Shown: positions 1 to 7,088 of the stretch, piece after piece | How the letters are laid out: each line of letters starts with the position of its first letter | Position numbering within the stretch: the first letter of the stretch is position 1 | Assembly: GCA_028711405.1 (NCBI GenBank) | Contig: JAQTSH010000026.1 | Location: 1-13,574 of the forward strand | Direction: 5' to 3' | Origin: Methanoregula sp. | Lineage (GTDB): Archaea > Halobacteriota > Methanomicrobia > Methanomicrobiales > Methanospirillaceae | DNA length: 13,574 nucleotides | Notes under the pieces: model-generated | Told to the model about the DNA's origin: nothing | The model's database searches: none | What the model saw: the letters and a program-made list of their open reading frames with translations, nothing else | Program-made: the position numbers and the translations under genes

Positions 1-47
1 CATCGCGTTCCCCTTAACAACTGTCTTATACAGTATATCGTCATACG

Positions 48-57
48 TTAATTATAG
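48..57 (+). promoter_or_regulatory. TATA-like box of the rlmE-moaA unit
   Basis: The sequence TTAATTATAG lies about 45 bases before the rlmE start. Archaeal transcription normally begins about 25 bases after the centre of the TATA box, which would put the start near base 78. That leaves a short leader holding the GAGG Shine-Dalgarno element at 85-88. The match to the archaeal consensus is moderate, and other AT-rich hexamers lie nearby. Confidence 0.45.
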
Positions 58-98
58 CGTTTTGGGTTTAAACCACAATCTTTTGAGGATTACCAGAT

Positions 99-680
99 AT
101 GGGTTCACAATGGGGACATGATAAAGTCTACATGCGGGCAAAATACGAAGGCTATCGTTCGAGAGCCGCGTACAAACTCCTTGAGATTCAGAAGAAGTTC
201 CAGATCATCCGGCGGGACGACAACGTCGTGGACTTAGGAGCTGCTCCGGGCAGCTGGCTTCAGGTGCTCCGGACACTCACTGATGGAAAAGTGGTGGGCG
301 TCGATCTCAATTCGATCGCCCCGCTTGATGGTGTTGACACGATTGAAGGAGACCTGACCGATCCGCTCATCCAGCAGCAGGTGATTACGATGCTCGGACA
401 GGTAAGTGTCGTTGTCTGCGACGCGGCACCCAAACTCTCCGGGCAGAGAAGTTATGATCAGGCTCGTTCGGTTGCGCTTGGTGAGGACGCGATCAGGTTC
501 GCGTGCAATGTGTTAAAGATTGGGGGAAATTTTGTCGTAAAAGCATTCCAGGGCGGGGATTTTCCCGAGCTGCACGCCCTTGCTGTGGAGCACTTTCACG
601 CGGTCAAGACCTATAATACAAAATCGACCCGGAAAGGGAGTACCGAGTTCTATCTCATCGCCAAAAATTTTAAAGGCTGA
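99..680 (+). CDS. rlmE: 23S rRNA (uridine-2'-O)-methyltransferase, RlmE/FtsJ family
   Basis: This enzyme transfers a methyl group from S-adenosylmethionine to the 2'-O of a uridine; the bacterial family member acts on the A-loop of 23S rRNA in the large ribosomal subunit. The 193-residue protein is one Rossmann methyltransferase domain. The SAM-binding motif DLGAAPGSW lies at residues 45-53. The K-D-K-E catalytic tetrad of the family is readable as K26 (AAYKLLEI), D108 (VVCDAAPKLSG), K148 (NFVVKAFQG) and E183 (STEFYLIAK). There is no C-terminal TRAM extension, which some archaeal homologues carry. The ATG start is supported by GAGG at 85-88, ten bases upstream. moaA follows after three bases, so the two are probably co-transcribed, although no functional link is obvious. 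Confidence 0.93.
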   Translation: MGSQWGHDKVYMRAKYEGYRSRAAYKLLEIQKKFQIIRRDDNVVDLGAAPGSWLQVLRTLTDGKVVGVDLNSIAPLDGVDTIEGDLTDPLIQQQVITMLGQVSVVVCDAAPKLSGQRSYDQARSVALGEDAIRFACNVLKIGGNFVVKAFQGGDFPELHALAVEHFHAVKTYNTKSTRKGSTEFYLIAKNFKG

Positions 681-683
681 ACC

Positions 684-1571
684 ATGATGAATGCGACATT
701 GAAGGATCCATATAACCGTCCGGTATCGAACCTGAGAATCAGTATCACGCCACGCTGCAACCTCTCGTGCATCTACTGCCATGCGGAAGGGGAGAAGACG
801 CCGGATTCCATGATCGATGCCGCTGATATCATTGAAGTGATGCGAGTTAGCGCGAAGTTCGGTATAAAAAGTGTCAAATTCACCGGCGGCGAACCGCTGC
901 TCCGGCAGGATCTTGTCGAGATCGTGAAGGCAGTTCCGACAGGTATGGAATCCTCCCTGACCACTAACGGCACATGTCTTGCGACCCTCGCATCCGACTT
1001 AAAGGCTGCCGGTCTCAGACGGGTGAATGTCAGCCTTGACAGTCTCGATCCCGAAACGTACAAAAAGATCACTGGCAGTGACCGGCTCAGTGATGTGCTG
1101 GAAGGAATTGAGGCAGCGCTTGAGGTCGGTCTGACACCGGTCAAGCTGAACATGGTCGTTCTCCAGGGGATCAATGATACCGAGATCGACGCGTTTCTTG
1201 CGTTTGTCCGGGGCAACAGGAATCTTATCCTCCAGCTGATCGAACTGATGCACTTCAACGAATGTGATTATCATGGGGATCTCAACGGAGTCGAGGGTAC
1301 ACTTGCCGCGCGATCGAACCAGATCATCACCCGGCGCATGCACCACCGGAAGAAGTATTGTCTGGACGGTGCAGAAGTGGAGGTCGTCCGCCCGCTGCAC
1401 AACACCGAGTTCTGTGCGTTCTGCAACCGCCTCCGGGTCACATCAGATGGGAAACTGAAACCCTGCCTCTTAAGAAATGATAACCACATCTCCATCCGGG
1501 GAAAACGTGGAGAGGAACTCGAAGCCCTGTTCAAAAAAGCTGTCTCCCTCAGGGAACCGTTCTTCAAATAA
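684..1571 (+). CDS. moaA: GTP 3',8-cyclase MoaA (radical SAM, molybdenum cofactor synthesis)
   Basis: MoaA is a cytosolic radical SAM enzyme that rearranges GTP to 3',8-cyclo-7,8-dihydro-GTP, the first step of molybdopterin synthesis. Methanogens need this cofactor for formylmethanofuran and formate dehydrogenases. The radical SAM motif CNLSCIYC gives C25, C29 and C32 for the first [4Fe-4S] cluster, followed by the GGEP motif at 68-71. A second cluster is formed by C244, C247 and C261 in CAFCNRLRVTSDGKLKPCL, which is the signature separating MoaA from most other radical SAM proteins. Length is 295 residues, close to archaeal homologues. The C-terminus is EPFFK and lacks the Gly-Gly tail of bacterial and human MoaA. 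The start is ATG 684 or ATG 687; AAAGG at 672-676 fits either. No other moa gene is in the window. Confidence 0.92.
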   Translation: MMNATLKDPYNRPVSNLRISITPRCNLSCIYCHAEGEKTPDSMIDAADIIEVMRVSAKFGIKSVKFTGGEPLLRQDLVEIVKAVPTGMESSLTTNGTCLATLASDLKAAGLRRVNVSLDSLDPETYKKITGSDRLSDVLEGIEAALEVGLTPVKLNMVVLQGINDTEIDAFLAFVRGNRNLILQLIELMHFNECDYHGDLNGVEGTLAARSNQIITRRMHHRKKYCLDGAEVEVVRPLHNTEFCAFCNRLRVTSDGKLKPCLLRNDNHISIRGKRGEELEALFKKAVSLREPFFK

Positions 1572-1595
1572 GAGCCGATATCTCCGTCAGAACGC

Positions 1596-1792
1596 AACCG
1601 GTAATCGGTTTTCGTGATAGCGTTTGCAGTCTGATTTTTAGTCGGTTTTGCGTATCACGGGATGGACTGATTGCACGCGAACGGTATCACCTTGTCAATA
1701 TCCTTTGGGGGTTCTGAACCCGTTGGTTCGTGAGGTTTGTTCACCGTTTCGGGCAATGTCCTTTCCGCAGAGACCCGATCATTGTACCGGGT
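1596..1792. repeat. Cluster of inverted repeats between moaA and the next gene
   Basis: The 292 bases between moaA and the gene at 1864 hold no convincing coding region but many inverted repeats. AACCG/CGGTT forms a hairpin at 1596-1610. CGTGATA(G)CG at 1613-1622 pairs with CGTATCACG at 1651-1659 with one bulge. CGAACGGT at 1678-1685 pairs with ACCGTT(T)CG at 1743-1751. Inside the last pair lie GGGTTCTGAACCC (1709-1721) and GAACC-CGTT-GGTTC (1716-1729), which share the GAACC arm and so exclude each other. ACCCG/CGGGT closes 1773-1792. A T5 tract at 1635-1639 could end the moaA transcript. The direct repeat TCGGTTTT occurs at 1605-1612 and 1642-1649. Whether this is transcribed, and as what, cannot be told from sequence alone. 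Confidence 0.5.
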
Positions 1793-1829
1793 GGCAATTG
1801 TCCGCCGCCTGCTTTGGTGCTGTTTGGTA

Positions 1830-1838
1830 ATTTATTTA
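1830..1838 (+). promoter_or_regulatory. TATA-like box before the gene at 1864
   Basis: ATTTATTTA is centred about 30 bases before ATG 1864. The predicted transcription start falls within a few bases of the ATG, so the mRNA would be leaderless or nearly so. This fits the lack of a well-spaced Shine-Dalgarno element: GAGG at 1846-1849 is too far and AAGGG ends almost at the ATG. Confidence 0.45.
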
Positions 1839-1863
1839 CAATTCCGAGGCACACATAAGGGAT

Positions 1864-2373
1864 ATGCATTCCGAGAACGAATACGAATCCGCCCTCTCGT
1901 ACCTGTATGAAAAGACGCTCATCCTGCACGACCCGGGGCTTTTTAATAAAGTGCTCTACTTTTATTTTCTCGATTCCCTTGCGCATATCGATTACACATT
2001 GAGTATCTACTCGTTCAATTACCAGTCCCCGAAAAATATTATGAACGGGGAATACCTCCGCTGGCGGATTGACGAAGAGAAGAAAGGCGATCGCGCGAAG
2101 TTCCCTGCTTTTATCAACTGGATAAAAGAGCAGCACCCGGACCGGTTCAGTAAACTTCCCGCGCTCTGGCAGATGATCTATGATACCGAAGACCCGGCAT
2201 CGTACCGCGCATTCCGGATCGTGCTCGATCCTGACAGCCGGCAGGAGATCCCGGTGAATTTCTTCTATGCGGTCATCGATGAATTCTTCGAGACGGAATT
2301 TTTAAAGAGCCTGTACGAGGATGCATCGCTCGCAACGCTCTTCCAGACGTTTCTTGCAGGACACCGGACGTGA
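1864..2373 (+). CDS. Uncharacterised helical protein, coupled to the M20 enzyme
   Basis: I do not recognise the family of this 169-residue protein. It looks soluble and mostly alpha-helical, with no signal peptide or membrane segment. It is rich in aromatic residues, with clusters VLYFYFLDSL (about residues 30-39) and NFFYAVIDEFFETEF (about 137-151), and has a charged middle section (RWRIDEEKKGDR, about 67-78). There is no cysteine pair or recognisable nucleotide-binding or catalytic motif. Codon use and base composition match the neighbours and the frame is open throughout, so it is very likely a real gene. Its TGA stop overlaps the GTG start of the downstream M20 gene (GTGA at 2370-2373), which implies translational coupling and probably a shared role. 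A TATA-like box 30 bases upstream suggests its own, nearly leaderless, transcript. Confidence 0.8.
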   Translation: MHSENEYESALSYLYEKTLILHDPGLFNKVLYFYFLDSLAHIDYTLSIYSFNYQSPKNIMNGEYLRWRIDEEKKGDRAKFPAFINWIKEQHPDRFSKLPALWQMIYDTEDPASYRAFRIVLDPDSRQEIPVNFFYAVIDEFFETEFLKSLYEDASLATLFQTFLAGHRT

Positions 2374-3569
2374 ATGGACAGACCATGGACACGGGGCATA
2401 TCTGCGCGGAACTCGTCCGGATCAGGAGTGAGAACCCACCGGGGGATACAGCTGATGCGATCGAGTATATCCGGACCATGCTCCTCGAACTTGGCATCCG
2501 GTCGATCGTGACAGAAAATTCAGGGGGAAAATGCAATCTTGTTACGACCGGAACCAGCAGACGACTGCTCTTATGCGGGCATGTGGATGTTGTCCCGGCA
2601 ATGGATGATGGCTGGACACATCCCCCGTTCTCCGGTCTGGTGCAGGATGGCTATGTATGGGGTCGGGGCGCGACCGATATGAAAGGCGGGTGTGCTTCGC
2701 TTCTCTCTGCCTGTGCTGCGGTAATCGAAAAAGAGATCCCGCTCCCTGCCACGCTTGCCTTTGTCTGCGATGAAGAGACCGGTGGTGAGCAGGGCATCCG
2801 GCACCTGCTGGCGAAAAAACTGATCCTTCCGGGCGACTGCCTTATTGCCGAACCGACCCCGACCCGGCATCCCTGCATCGGGCAGAAAGGGCTCTGCCGC
2901 CTTCTCGTAAAATTCTCGGGAACCCCGGGTCATGGTTCCCTGTACCCGACTGTCGGTGTGAGTGCGGTCATGGAGGCAGTAAACCTGTTATCCTATGTGA
3001 AAAGCCTGCACGCGCATGAATACCCGGTTGATCCGGCGATACACGAGATCATCACCCAGTCATCGGGGGTCTTTGCTCGCGAGTTCAACATCAGCGGTGG
3101 CAGCGAGATCCTCCAGCGACTGATGTTCAACCCGGGTATCATCGCTGGTGGGGAGAAGGCGAATATTGTCGCACAACACTGCGACCTTGACCTTGAGATG
3201 CGGGTGCCGTGGGGGTGCCGGATCCCTGATCTGCTTGCGGATATCCGTGCCCATACGCCGCATGGAACCGTTATGTCGGAGACCGTGCACGATCCGTCCC
3301 TGACAGATCCATCCTGTCGGCTGGTCACGATTGTCAACCGGGAAGTGGCAAAAGTCTATGGAGGTACGGTTTTTCCCATTGTCCAGTGGGCAGCGAGCGA
3401 CGCACGGCATCTTCGGCTTTCCGGATTCAATGTCATCGAGTATGGTCCCGGTGAGCTCCTGACGCTGCATGGGGTTAATGAACGAATCCTGATTGCGTCG
3501 ATGGAGAACGCCTCGTCAATCTACCAGGGTATCCTCTCGGAGTATGCCAGAAACGAGTGTGACGGGTAG
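2370..3569 (+). CDS. M20-family metallopeptidase/deacylase (ArgE/DapE/CPG2-like)
   Basis: This is a di-zinc amidohydrolase of the M20 family, whose members remove acyl groups or cleave short peptides (acetylornithine deacetylase, succinyl-diaminopimelate desuccinylase, carboxypeptidase G2). The first zinc motif is CGHVDVVP with H71 and D73. The bridging aspartate is D103 in GRGATDMKGG. The catalytic and ligand glutamates are E135 and E136 in CDEETGG. E161 in IAEPT and H367 in LTLHGVNE are further ligand candidates. The lid/dimerisation domain spans about residues 177-285. At 399 residues the length is typical. I chose GTG 2370 because GCAGGA lies eight bases upstream and GTG overlaps the previous stop; ATG 2385 is the alternative. 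Substrate cannot be assigned: DapE or ArgE labels would be guesses, and no Lys or Arg synthesis genes are nearby. Confidence 0.88.
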   Translation: MNGQTMDTGHICAELVRIRSENPPGDTADAIEYIRTMLLELGIRSIVTENSGGKCNLVTTGTSRRLLLCGHVDVVPAMDDGWTHPPFSGLVQDGYVWGRGATDMKGGCASLLSACAAVIEKEIPLPATLAFVCDEETGGEQGIRHLLAKKLILPGDCLIAEPTPTRHPCIGQKGLCRLLVKFSGTPGHGSLYPTVGVSAVMEAVNLLSYVKSLHAHEYPVDPAIHEIITQSSGVFAREFNISGGSEILQRLMFNPGIIAGGEKANIVAQHCDLDLEMRVPWGCRIPDLLADIRAHTPHGTVMSETVHDPSLTDPSCRLVTIVNREVAKVYGGTVFPIVQWAASDARHLRLSGFNVIEYGPGELLTLHGVNERILIASMENASSIYQGILSEYARNECDG

Positions 3570-3579
3570 CACGTTCTGG

Positions 3580-3629
3580 TTTTTTGCGTCTCATCACTGC
3601 GGCTTCACATTTTTTATCAGACATTTTTT
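3580..3629 (+). terminator. Triple T6 tract after the M20 gene
   Basis: Three runs of six T occur at 3580-3585, 3610-3615 and 3624-3629, starting 11 bases after the M20 stop codon. Archaeal termination depends on U-rich tracts, with or without aCPSF1, so this is a strong candidate terminator for the rightward 1864-3569 unit ahead of the convergent TPR gene. Confidence 0.65.
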
Positions 3630-3661
3630 GATTGTTTCAATCCGGGAAACGATCGCAGTGA
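3594..3661. repeat. Nested inverted repeat in the convergent gap
   Basis: TCACTGCG at 3594-3601 is the exact complement of CGCAGTGA at 3654-3661. Directly inside the right arm sits a second hairpin, ATTGTTTC at 3631-3638 with GAAACGAT at 3646-3653 (one G-U pair, 7-base loop). The arms at 3653/3654 abut, so the helices could stack. The structure encloses two of the T6 tracts. Confidence 0.5.
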
Positions 3662-3672
3662 CATGAATTAGG

Positions 3673-3678
3673 AAAAAA
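3673..3678 (-). terminator. T6 tract after the TPR gene
   Basis: On the minus strand a run of six T lies about 60 bases past the stop codon of the TPR gene. It is the first long T tract there, so it is the likeliest terminator for that transcript, though a single tract is modest evidence. Confidence 0.4.
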
Positions 3679-3737
3679 TTCCCTGATGTTCTACGGTCTC
3701 ATGAAAACCAACGGGTCAGTTAAAAGAATAATGGAAT

Positions 3738-4736
3738 TTATCTCCTCACCCGTTTTGTGAGAATGACACAGATCCCCATCAGAATCAGTGCCGTGAGTGG
3801 TGCAAAGGGCGAGAGGGGGGTATAGGTCGTCTTCTGCGTCACGGAAACATCTGTGGGGAGTATGGTGATCTCCATAGTCGGAACAGGCAACGTCGAGGAT
3901 GCAGTCGTCAGTACCGGCACCGGTGTCGCGGACGTTGTGGGGATGGACGTCCCGAGGCGGACCGGGACTTCGGTGGGGGTAGGAGATCCGGTAATGAGAT
4001 ACACCTGCCCTTTTCCCTGGACGTCTGCTTTACCCGCCAGGGCATCGGCATACAAGGGATTGATACCCAGCGCTTTGTTGAAACATTCGGTCGCATCAGC
4101 GTATCGCGACAGGGCAACGAGCGCTTTGCCCTTGTTCGTCCAGATCTCCGGATTGTTGATTGTGATCGCAGTGCAGGCATTAAAAGCGGTTAACGCCTCC
4201 TCGTTTCGCCCCAGTGAAAGGAGCACCAGTCCTTTCCGGTTCCATGCATCAAGGTTGTTGGAATCAAGAGTGGTACACCGGTTATACGCGACAAGGGCAG
4301 CATCCGGCATGTTCAGTTGTTCGTATGCATACCCCTGGCAGTAGTATGCATCAGCATGGGTGGTGTCAACGGCGAACAACCGGTTGTAGGCGTCAACCGC
4401 TTCCCTGTACCGGTTTAATTTGAGGAGTCCGTACGCCCGTGCGTTCAGGGCATCAGCAGATGATGCCGTCATCGCAAGCGCCCGCTCGGATAAATTGACC
4501 GCCTCGGCATATTTCCCAATCTTATTGTAAACGACTGCCTTCCCGGTCAACGCCACCGCATAATTGGGGCTCAGTGTCAATGCATTATCATAATACGTGA
4601 CCGCATCCGCGTAATTGCCCACTGTTGCAGCGTTCTGTCCTTTTATGTACCATTCAGTCTCGTCTTCCGCCTGTACGATTGTGACGAGCAGAACGATGAA
4701 TAGACAGAAGAGCACTGCTTTCGATCTCACGTGCAT
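3738..4736 (-). CDS. Exported TPR-repeat protein with C-terminal membrane anchor
   Basis: The protein probably sits outside the cell, anchored in the membrane, and binds partner proteins through TPR repeats; partner and pathway are unknown. I start at ATG 4736 (332 residues) because it directly begins a signal peptide: MHVRSK, then a hydrophobic core, then VQA before EDE. The frame stays open to an ATG at 4802, but those 22 extra residues do not look like part of an exported protein. Six consecutive 34-residue TPR units run from about residue 27 to 232, each with the W/A-x2-KG and A-x3-Y/F-x-A-L spacing. A Pro/Thr/Ser-rich linker (about 252-305) resembles glycosylated surface-protein stems. 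A final hydrophobic helix ends in KRVRR. The arrangement is like archaeosortase-type tails, but no PGF motif is visible. Confidence 0.85.
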   Translation of the reverse strand: MHVRSKAVLFCLFIVLLVTIVQAEDETEWYIKGQNAATVGNYADAVTYYDNALTLSPNYAVALTGKAVVYNKIGKYAEAVNLSERALAMTASSADALNARAYGLLKLNRYREAVDAYNRLFAVDTTHADAYYCQGYAYEQLNMPDAALVAYNRCTTLDSNNLDAWNRKGLVLLSLGRNEEALTAFNACTAITINNPEIWTNKGKALVALSRYADATECFNKALGINPLYADALAGKADVQGKGQVYLITGSPTPTEVPVRLGTSIPTTSATPVPVLTTASSTLPVPTMEITILPTDVSVTQKTTYTPLSPFAPLTALILMGICVILTKRVRR

Positions 4737-5147
4737 ACCCCGGAGTTCTCTTTTATCGCAGAAGAATGTATTGTTGAACGTCATCGGATGGAGCCGGCTC
4801 ATGCGTTATTCTGTCCGATTCATACCGGTTTGTTGAGCGGTGAATGGGTCGTGGGAGAACCAGCATACCGGAAAACCAGATACGCGAGCTGTAATGAATG
4901 TGCAGGCACCTGTTGACACCGGATATCAAAGACCTGTGCAGATCACGGGAAGGTTACCGCGCCGGTTCAGCGAAACGTCAAGCCGGACGTGGGATAACGA
5001 ACGCCCCGAAAAAACAGGCAGTGAAGATCGCGTTTGGGACATTGAACTGTCTGCTACCTCCGCAAGGAACAGAACCATGGCGTGGATTGCACAATTGTAG
5101 AAGATAATGACAAAACGAGAAAAAGATAATGAACCGAAGATACTTTT
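4737..5147. other. 411-base gap between the aCPSF1 and TPR genes
   Basis: This gap holds the leader of the TPR gene and the downstream region of the aCPSF1 gene, both on the minus strand. Short open frames on the plus strand (for example 4840-5100) have no recognisable protein features and no good ribosome site, and I regard them as chance. I looked for tRNA, RNase P and SRP RNA signatures and found none. The element CATACCGG occurs twice (near 4822 and 4864). A GATAAAAG element on the minus strand near 4750 is TATA-like but too close to ATG 4736 for the usual spacing. Confidence 0.5.
5101..5147 (-). terminator. Repeated U-tract terminator after the aCPSF1 gene
   Basis: Read on the minus strand, the bases just past the aCPSF1 stop codon contain T runs at 5142-5147 side (interrupted by the stop), T5 at 5120-5124 and T4 at 5112-5115. 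The runs at 5112-5124 are bracketed by two copies of TCATTATCTT (5123-5132 and 5101-5110). Such U-rich stretches are the known signal for archaeal termination, and specifically for aCPSF1-dependent termination. There is no strong hairpin. Confidence 0.6.
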
Positions 5148-7064
5148 TTAGACCATCCGGTAGGTCTCAAGGTTCATCGGTGAAAAGGTCTGGATATGAT
5201 TGCGCTTGTAAATCGAGCTTGCCAGATCGATCGTGTTGTTCTCATCTCCATGGACACAGAAGATCTTCTCCGGGCGGGGCTGGAGGTGTGACACATAGCT
5301 CATCAGTTGCCGGCGATCCGAGTGCCCGGAGAACCCATCAATCGTATCGATTTGGAGATTGATCGTGATCGTCCCTTTCCGTCCCATCGGCACCTCGCGC
5401 CAGCCTTTCTGGATACGTCGACCCTGCGTGCCATCCGCCTGGTACCCGACAAAGACCAGCGCGTTTCTTTCGTCAGCAGCAAGGTTTAACAGGTATTCCA
5501 TTACGGGACCCCCATTTAACATACCGCTTGTCGTGATGATCACGCAGGGATCGCCCGCGATCACTTTCTCGCGCAGCACCTGTGAATCCACCTGCTGGAA
5601 ACATTCGGCAAGGAACGGGTTCATACCCTCCCGGAAGATCTGGTTTCTGAGCTCGTTGTTTAAGTATTCCGGGTAGGTCGTGTGAATCGCAGTCGCTTCC
5701 CGGATCATTCCGTCGAGATAGATCTTTACCTGGGGAATCTTCCCGAGGCGTATGCCCTCTTCAAGCGCGAGCATGACCTCCTGGGATCGCCCGACGGCAA
5801 ACGCCGGGATGATCACTTTGCCGCCACGGGAGAGAACCGTGTTGATCGTCTCGTAAAGTTTCGCCTCCGCGTCAGAGCGTGCAGGCTGGATATCATTGGC
5901 ACCCCCGTACGTGCTCTCCATAAAGAGCGTCTCGAGCCGGGGAAACTGGTTGATTGCTGGATTGAAAAGCCGGCTCTTACTATAGTTGAAGTCACCAGTG
6001 AACGCAATATTATACATACCGTCGCCGACATGGAAGTGAGCGATAGCGGAACCGAGGATATGCCCGGCGTTATGGAAGGTAAGCTTGATGTCCGGTGCAA
6101 TATCCGTGACACTCCCATAATTGAGGGGGATCGAGTGTCGGATATAGGTTTTGACCTCGTTCGAACTGTACGGGACTTTCCGGTCCTCTTTGTGGATCAC
6201 ATCAAGGTAATCGAGCTGGAGCATCGCCGAGAGGTCCCGTGTTGGCGGGGTCGCATAGACCGGACCTTCATAGCCATACTTGTACAGGAGCGGTATGAGT
6301 GCGCAGTGATCGAGATGGGCATGCGTTAAAACGACCGCATCCAGTTGTGCCAGAGGATGGATCTCCGGGACGTAGAGATAGGGTGTACCACCGGCATTAT
6401 CCGGTTTCTCGCCGCAGTCGATCAGTACCCGGCTGTCCGGGGTCGACAGGAGGAACGCTGCCCTGCCCACTTCGCGACAACAGCCCAACGTCGTGACACG
6501 GAGCCACTGGTCTTTTTTTGAGGCGTCTTTCGAATCGCCACGGGAGGGGATATCGCGGTGGATCCGTCGCCCGATCGTGCGGAGAAACTGTTTACGTTCT
6601 TCGCTCACGTGGCGCATGTACTGTCGGATCTGCTTGACGGTTGAACTCTCGATAGGCGGGGTCCGGACGACTTTCGGGGTCCAGCCGATATGCTTTGTGA
6701 TCTCACGGAGGGTTATCCCGTTTTTGCCGATGACCACACCGGGTTTCTCTGCCTCAATCAGCACTTCACCGGTATCCGGATCGAAAAAAATGTCCGTAAT
6801 CCCGGCATTTTCCGGTACAACGGTTTTTATCTCGATCGCAGCTTTCTCGGGGTCTTCAAGAATTGTCGGGCGGACAACGATCCGTTTGCGTAAATCCCGT
6901 GCAAGGATCCGTATCAGGTCAGCTTCATCCGCAAAGCGCTTCGGGTCTTCTGTGTAGATGACCAGTTCAGGTCCTTCAAACTCGACTTGGTTAACGACGA
7001 TACCATTTGGCACCTTTTCGTTGATCTTATCTTTTAGCTCTTTGAGCCTTTCTTCGATTTGCAT
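5148..7064 (-). CDS. Archaeal CPSF1 ribonuclease / transcription termination factor (aCPSF1, FttA)
   Basis: aCPSF1 is the archaeal homologue of CPSF73; it cleaves nascent RNA at U-rich sites and releases RNA polymerase. The 638-residue protein has the full family layout. A KH-type region covers about residues 1-140, with the second KH domain carrying VIGKNG at 111-116. A metallo-beta-lactamase core follows with THAHLDH giving H248, H250, D252 and H253, then H335 in HNAGHILGSA and D358 in TGDFNYS. The beta-CASP insert begins near FMESTYGG (E383). The C-terminal part returns to the nuclease fold with DGFSGHSD (H581) and FCVHGDE (H605). All active-site residues are present. ATG 7064 lies 24 bases after the psmB stop with AGGA upstream, so the two genes form an operon. 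Confidence 0.95.
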   Translation of the reverse strand: MQIEERLKELKDKINEKVPNGIVVNQVEFEGPELVIYTEDPKRFADEADLIRILARDLRKRIVVRPTILEDPEKAAIEIKTVVPENAGITDIFFDPDTGEVLIEAEKPGVVIGKNGITLREITKHIGWTPKVVRTPPIESSTVKQIRQYMRHVSEERKQFLRTIGRRIHRDIPSRGDSKDASKKDQWLRVTTLGCCREVGRAAFLLSTPDSRVLIDCGEKPDNAGGTPYLYVPEIHPLAQLDAVVLTHAHLDHCALIPLLYKYGYEGPVYATPPTRDLSAMLQLDYLDVIHKEDRKVPYSSNEVKTYIRHSIPLNYGSVTDIAPDIKLTFHNAGHILGSAIAHFHVGDGMYNIAFTGDFNYSKSRLFNPAINQFPRLETLFMESTYGGANDIQPARSDAEAKLYETINTVLSRGGKVIIPAFAVGRSQEVMLALEEGIRLGKIPQVKIYLDGMIREATAIHTTYPEYLNNELRNQIFREGMNPFLAECFQQVDSQVLREKVIAGDPCVIITTSGMLNGGPVMEYLLNLAADERNALVFVGYQADGTQGRRIQKGWREVPMGRKGTITINLQIDTIDGFSGHSDRRQLMSYVSHLQPRPEKIFCVHGDENNTIDLASSIYKRNHIQTFSPMNLETYRMV

Positions 7065-7088
7065 AACTAAAAACGTCCTAAAAAAAGA

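Noticed and set aside
1705..1735. TPsiC-like GGTTCGTGAGG resembling part of a tRNA
   Set aside because: No acceptor stem, anticodon arm or D arm could be placed around it; the match is explained by the local hairpins.
4737..4802. 22-residue N-terminal extension of the TPR protein from ATG 4802
   Set aside because: It would bury a clean signal peptide behind a polar, Cys-containing stretch; ATG 4736 starts the signal peptide directly.
4890..5095. Possible structural RNA (RNase P-like ACAGAACC near 5070)
   Set aside because: Only one short element resembles the conserved RNase P region; the other universally conserved segments are absent and no coherent stem set was found.
4840..5100. Plus-strand frame of 86 residues in the aCPSF1-TPR gap
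   Set aside because: The translation is compositionally odd (rich in Arg, Thr, Trp), lacks any domain, and overlapping frames of similar length exist, as expected by chance.
5682..6329. 215-residue open frame on the plus strand opposite the aCPSF1 gene
   Set aside because: It is antisense to the conserved nuclease core, with no family features, ribosome site or promoter.
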